DNA of 64,000 bases from positions 62,001 to 126,000 of the forward strand of contig NZ_JAPIUX010000003.1 in assembly GCF_026240015.1 (NCBI RefSeq). The letters run 5' to 3'. The position numbers and the translations under genes were made by a program. Source of the stretch: Acetobacter farinalis (lineage in GTDB: Bacteria > Pseudomonadota > Alphaproteobacteria > Acetobacterales > Acetobacteraceae). Below, in pieces: positions 61,123-64,000 of this stretch; position 1 is the first letter of the stretch; each line of letters opens with the position of its first letter. The notes below the pieces were generated by a model, which did no database searches, was not told where the DNA came from, and saw only the letters and a program-made list of their open reading frames with translations.

Positions 61123-62517
61123 TCAGCGGAAGGGACGGCCACCACCCGGCGGCCCTCCTCCCATTCCCTTAGGCATGAGCGCGGACATACCCTGGCGCAT
61201 GAGACCTTTCATGCCGAGCTTGTTAAAGCGCTTCATCATTGAGGACATCATATCAAACTGCTTGAGCAGCTTGTTGACCTCCTGAACACTTGTTCCAGAC
61301 CCGGCTGCAATCCGCTTCTTGCGGGACGCCTTGATGATGGCGGGCGCCTTGCGCTCACCTTTGGTCATGGAAGAAATAATGGCCAGATGCGTCTTCAGGA
61401 TGGTTGTATCAAGGTCCTTGTCCCCAAGGGCTTCCTTGACCTTCCCCATACCCGGCAGCATGCCGACAATTCCGGAAATGGACCCCAGCTTGCTGATCTG
61501 CCTGATCTGCGATGCATAATCATCAAGATCGAACTTGCCGGCCATCATCTTCTTGGCCAGCCGTTCCCCTTCTTCATGATCAAGGGTATCAGCCGCTTTT
61601 TCCACCAGCCCGGCAATATCGCCCAGCCCGAGAATACGGCCTGCAACACGCTCGGGGTGGAATTCCTCCAGCGCATCCAGCTTTTCACCAGAGCCCGTCA
61701 GCTTGATGGGCGCGCCGGTAATGGCCTTCATGGAAAGGGCGGCACCCCCGCGGGCATCACCATCCATACGAGTCATCACAACGCCGGTCACACCCACGGC
61801 GTCATTAAACGCTTTTGCGGTGTTCACGGCGTCCTGCCCGGTCATGGCATCCACAACCAGCAGGGTTTCGGCAGGCTGGGTCACGGCGCGAACCTGCCGG
61901 ACCTCTTCCATCAGGGCTTCGTCTATGGACAGACGGCCTGCGGTATCCAGAATAACAACGTCGTAGCCTTCACGCCGGGCTACATCCATCGCGCGCTGCG
62001 CGATTTCAACCGGGGTCTGGCCCGCCACAATCGGCAGGGACGCCACATTGGCCTGCGTGGCAAGCTGGGCAAGCTGCAACTGCGCGGCCGGGCGCTGCGT
62101 ATCGAGCGATGCCAGCAGCACCTTCTTCCGCTCACGCGTGGAAAGGCGCAGGGCGATCTTGCCGGATGTGGTGGTTTTACCCGACCCCTGCAAACCCACC
62201 ATCAGGATGGGCACAGGCGGCACGGCGTTCAGAGTGATCGGAACAGCGCCTGCGCCGCCCAGGGCATCAATCAGGGCATCGTTAACAATTTTCGCAACGG
62301 CCTGACCGGGGGAAATGCTTTCCAGCACTTCCGCACCCACGGCGCGTTCCTTGACCTTGTTTACGAAGTCCTTGACCACAGGCAGCGCGACGTCTGCATC
62401 CAGCATTGCCAGACGGACTTCGCGCATTGCCTCCATCACGTCGGCTTCAGAGAGCGCGCCACGTTTGGCGAGCCCATCAAAAACCCCGGAAAGCCTGCCT
62501 GAGAGAGCCTCGAACAC
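61123..62517 (-). CDS. ffh: Signal recognition particle protein Ffh
   Basis: 464 residues from GTG 62517 (VFEALSGRLSGVFDGLAKRG), the usual Ffh N-terminus; an ATG 42 bases upstream would add non-conserved residues. Ffh with 4.5S RNA binds signal peptides of nascent membrane proteins. The NG domain has GLQGSGKTTTSGKIALRL, DTAGRLSIDEALMEEV and TRMDGDARGGAALS; the Met-rich M domain (about 330-450) ends MRQGMSALMPKGMGGGPPGG. It heads the ribosomal operon. Confidence 0.96.
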   Translation of the reverse strand: MFEALSGRLSGVFDGLAKRGALSEADVMEAMREVRLAMLDADVALPVVKDFVNKVKERAVGAEVLESISPGQAVAKIVNDALIDALGGAGAVPITLNAVPPVPILMVGLQGSGKTTTSGKIALRLSTRERKKVLLASLDTQRPAAQLQLAQLATQANVASLPIVAGQTPVEIAQRAMDVARREGYDVVILDTAGRLSIDEALMEEVRQVRAVTQPAETLLVVDAMTGQDAVNTAKAFNDAVGVTGVVMTRMDGDARGGAALSMKAITGAPIKLTGSGEKLDALEEFHPERVAGRILGLGDIAGLVEKAADTLDHEEGERLAKKMMAGKFDLDDYASQIRQISKLGSISGIVGMLPGMGKVKEALGDKDLDTTILKTHLAIISSMTKGERKAPAIIKASRKKRIAAGSGTSVQEVNKLLKQFDMMSSMMKRFNKLGMKGLMRQGMSALMPKGMGGGPPGGGRPFR

Positions 62518-62633
62518 CTGCGTAATACCCCAAAAGGAGACGCGCCACTGCGCGAACACTCGCGGAGTGGCGGTCCTGATTTGTGAGAGGGAGTTACGAC
62601 CCCACTCTCACCGAGTCAAGAAACTTCTGTGTT

Positions 62634-63185
62634 TTACTTTTCGGGCGGCGGGGGCGGAGCCGGGTGTTCCGCTTCGCGCAGTTGCTCCCTCAGATCATGA
62701 ATCTTGGTCTGGCGCGCCTTGACCTGCGCAAGCTGGTCGGGTGTCAGAACATCATGAATGCGGGAGGCCACATCGATATGCCGCGCTTCCGCCTGCGCAC
62801 GCAGTGTTGCCGCCTGCTGCTGGAGAGTCGCGATCTTGTCTTTATCAACAGGGCCGGGAGACGTCAGGATATCCTGAATCTGCTGGTGAATTTTCTCGAA
62901 GTCTCCCCGCGTATCATCAGCCCGATCCTGCTCATGCGCCGTGCGCAGGATGGCATCAATATCCTTGCGCTGCTGCTTGGTCAGGTCCAGCCCTTCCAGC
63001 ATGCTCATGCCACCACCGTGGCCATGGCCGCCGTAAACGCCAAACCCACCCGCCATGCAGGCACCGGGGCCACCCGGAGGAGGCGGCGGCGGAGGGGGGA
63101 AGCCGGGATGTGCGTGGGCAGACAGCGCTGCTGTGGACAGACCAACCACCGCTGCTGCGGCAAGGAAACCATTCCTGTAGTTCAT
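62634..63185 (-). CDS. Periplasmic LTxxQ/Spy-like protein
   Basis: 183 residues from ATG 63185. A signal peptide (FLAAAAVVGLSTAALSAHA) precedes a Pro/Gly/His-rich segment (HPGFPPPPPPPPGGPG, GHGHGGG) and a helical Spy/CpxP-like domain with LDLTKQQRKDI (LTxxQ) and LTPDQLAQVKA (LTxxQ). Family members are periplasmic chaperones or metal and envelope-stress sensors. The His/Gly segment could bind metal ions. It lies 450 bases from the ATP12 fragment and is transcribed towards ffh. Confidence 0.85.
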   Translation of the reverse strand: MNYRNGFLAAAAVVGLSTAALSAHAHPGFPPPPPPPPGGPGACMAGGFGVYGGHGHGGGMSMLEGLDLTKQQRKDIDAILRTAHEQDRADDTRGDFEKIHQQIQDILTSPGPVDKDKIATLQQQAATLRAQAEARHIDVASRIHDVLTPDQLAQVKARQTKIHDLREQLREAEHPAPPPPPEK

Positions 63186-63282
63186 GGACTTTTTCAACTC
63201 CTGAAAAATTCTGTAGCGGACCCGCCTCTGGCGCACTTTCCAGGGCTCAGGCGGCGCGGCCCGTGCAGAGGAGACTGCTGCA

Positions 63283-63453
63283 TCAGCTCATCGAATAGAT
63301 GATAGCAAAAACCGGGATCAGTCCGAGTAGAAACCATGATCCCATAGCGCACGTCGCAACAGCATGGGCAACCCTGCCCTGAATGCGCGGCCGTGCGCCG
63401 GAGCCTGACAGGGTCTGATGCCGAGGTTCTACACCTGTGGATTTATAGCGCAT
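63283..63453 (-). CDS. Small membrane-anchored protein, unknown function
   Basis: 56 residues from ATG 63453, where GAGGAG lies 8 bases upstream. A polar, basic N-terminus (RYKSTGVEPRHQTLSGSGAR) is followed by one hydrophobic C-terminal helix (GSWFLLGLIPVFAIIYSMS). I recognise no family. It lies upstream of the Spy-like gene on the same strand, with about 97 bases between. Confidence 0.5.
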   Translation of the reverse strand: MRYKSTGVEPRHQTLSGSGARPRIQGRVAHAVATCAMGSWFLLGLIPVFAIIYSMS

Positions 63454-63645
63454 TCGCGTTCTCCTCATCCGGTGACATGACCTTCATTTCAGGCTGAGAG
63501 AACGCTCACGTTCATCAGTCTGCAAGATCCTGTGTGGAGGGAGACCCAGGCAAATTCATGGCATGGGCATGTCCATCACCACACAAAATTCGCGCCCCAA
63601 GGCTATGCGGATATTAGAGCGCGGGGCGGCAAGGCCCGCACAGGC

Positions 63646-64000
63646 TTACTGCGCGCGCAGAAGCTCCAGAAAACGGGCGGCATCCGTCACATCACGCAGC
63701 AGGGTGGCAATCCGGTCTGTCACGGCCGTATCTTCCCCCCAGATAGCCATCTGCTCGCACTCATCCACTGTCGCGCAGGCCACCAGAGCATCCGGGCTGG
63801 CGTTTCCTTTCAGCAGGGCAAGCCCCAGATACAGGCTGCCCAGAGCAGGCACAGCCACACCCAGCACCGCAAGTTCCGCATCAGAACAGGACTCCAGCAC
63901 CGTCCGCAGCGTCTGCATGGTGGCCTCCGGCTGGGTGATGGGCATCACCCCTTCCGTTGTCCGCAGCGCCATGCCGAACGTGGCTTCACACCAGTCCACC
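63646..64000 (-). CDS. ATP12 family F1-ATPase assembly chaperone (N-terminus cut by window edge)
   Basis: The readable C-terminal ~118 residues include DWCEATFGMALRTTEGVMPI, ALGSLYLGLALLKGNASPDA and QMAIWGEDTAVTDR, characteristic of the ATP12 chaperone that assists F1-ATPase alpha subunit assembly. The gene is open to the right edge, so its start is outside the window. The intergenic stretch 63454-63645 to its left shows no gene. Confidence 0.9.
   Translation of the reverse strand, partial: VDWCEATFGMALRTTEGVMPITQPEATMQTLRTVLESCSDAELAVLGVAVPALGSLYLGLALLKGNASPDALVACATVDECEQMAIWGEDTAVTDRIATLLRDVTDAARFLELLRAQ

Overview
The window is ordinary chromosomal DNA of an alphaproteobacterium, most likely an acetic acid bacterium (Acetobacteraceae). 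Three things point there: GC content around 58-60% by eye; alphaproteobacterial gene neighbourhoods (trxB beside an LsrB-type LysR gene, rpmF-plsX-fabH-ihfA-merR, ffh-rpsP-rimM-trmD-rplS, mutS-glnD, thrC beside an M16 peptidase, COQ9, ATP12, MucR, PmtA); and a respiratory locus that keeps heme O synthase beside a cytochrome oxidase subunit I-like protein lacking its catalytic centre. The genus cannot be fixed from the window. No IS element, prophage, CRISPR array or rRNA operon is visible. One tRNA (Pro, GGG) is present. Layout: 1-537 DUF445 fragment; 671-3460 a divergent PEP carboxylase; 3.5-3.9 kb non-coding, with a heptamer repeat; 3.95-9.9 kb fusA, rpmB, an Atm1-type ABC exporter and a Nudix hydrolase; 9.9-17.6 kb glnD, mutS and a TPR/glycosyltransferase-like protein; 17.8-26 kb, all plus strand, an M32 carboxypeptidase, a secreted Yellow/MRJP-like protein, thrC, an M16 peptidase, a TldD/PmbA protein, a Tim44-domain protein and a membrane microprotein; 26.0-28.5 kb a (GCCT)13 repeat and a coupled operon of oxidase subunit I-like protein, ctaB and a 45-residue membrane protein; 28.7-34 kb pmtA, gshB and an Lrp/GT2-GtrA/GT39 operon; 34-39 kb trxB-lsrB, manC, mucR, ihfB; 39-43.4 kb udgX, murJ, an AI-2E-type exporter and tRNA-Pro; 43.5-48 kb yceD-rpmF-plsX-fabH-ihfA-merR; 48-53 kb bamE, a two-component system with a MarR gene, COQ9-def and rpsU; 53-64 kb a secreted prolyl oligopeptidase, leuCDB, ffh-rpsP-rimM-trmD-rplS, a Spy-like protein and a truncated ATP12 gene. 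How the genes work together: most loci are housekeeping (translation, fatty acid and phospholipid initiation, leucine and threonine synthesis, mismatch repair, nitrogen sensing, outer membrane assembly). Accessory themes are cell-surface glycans (manC beside mucR, the GT2/GT39 pair, the TPR-GT protein), redox control (trxB-lsrB, gshB) and respiration (ctaB locus). The strongest unusual signal is the protein at 27233-28498. It aligns with cytochrome oxidase subunit I and keeps both low-spin heme histidines, but has lost every Cu(B) ligand, the cross-linked tyrosine and the high-spin heme ligand. It remains an intact gene translationally coupled to heme O synthase. All assignments come from reading the sequence and from family knowledge; no database search was run.
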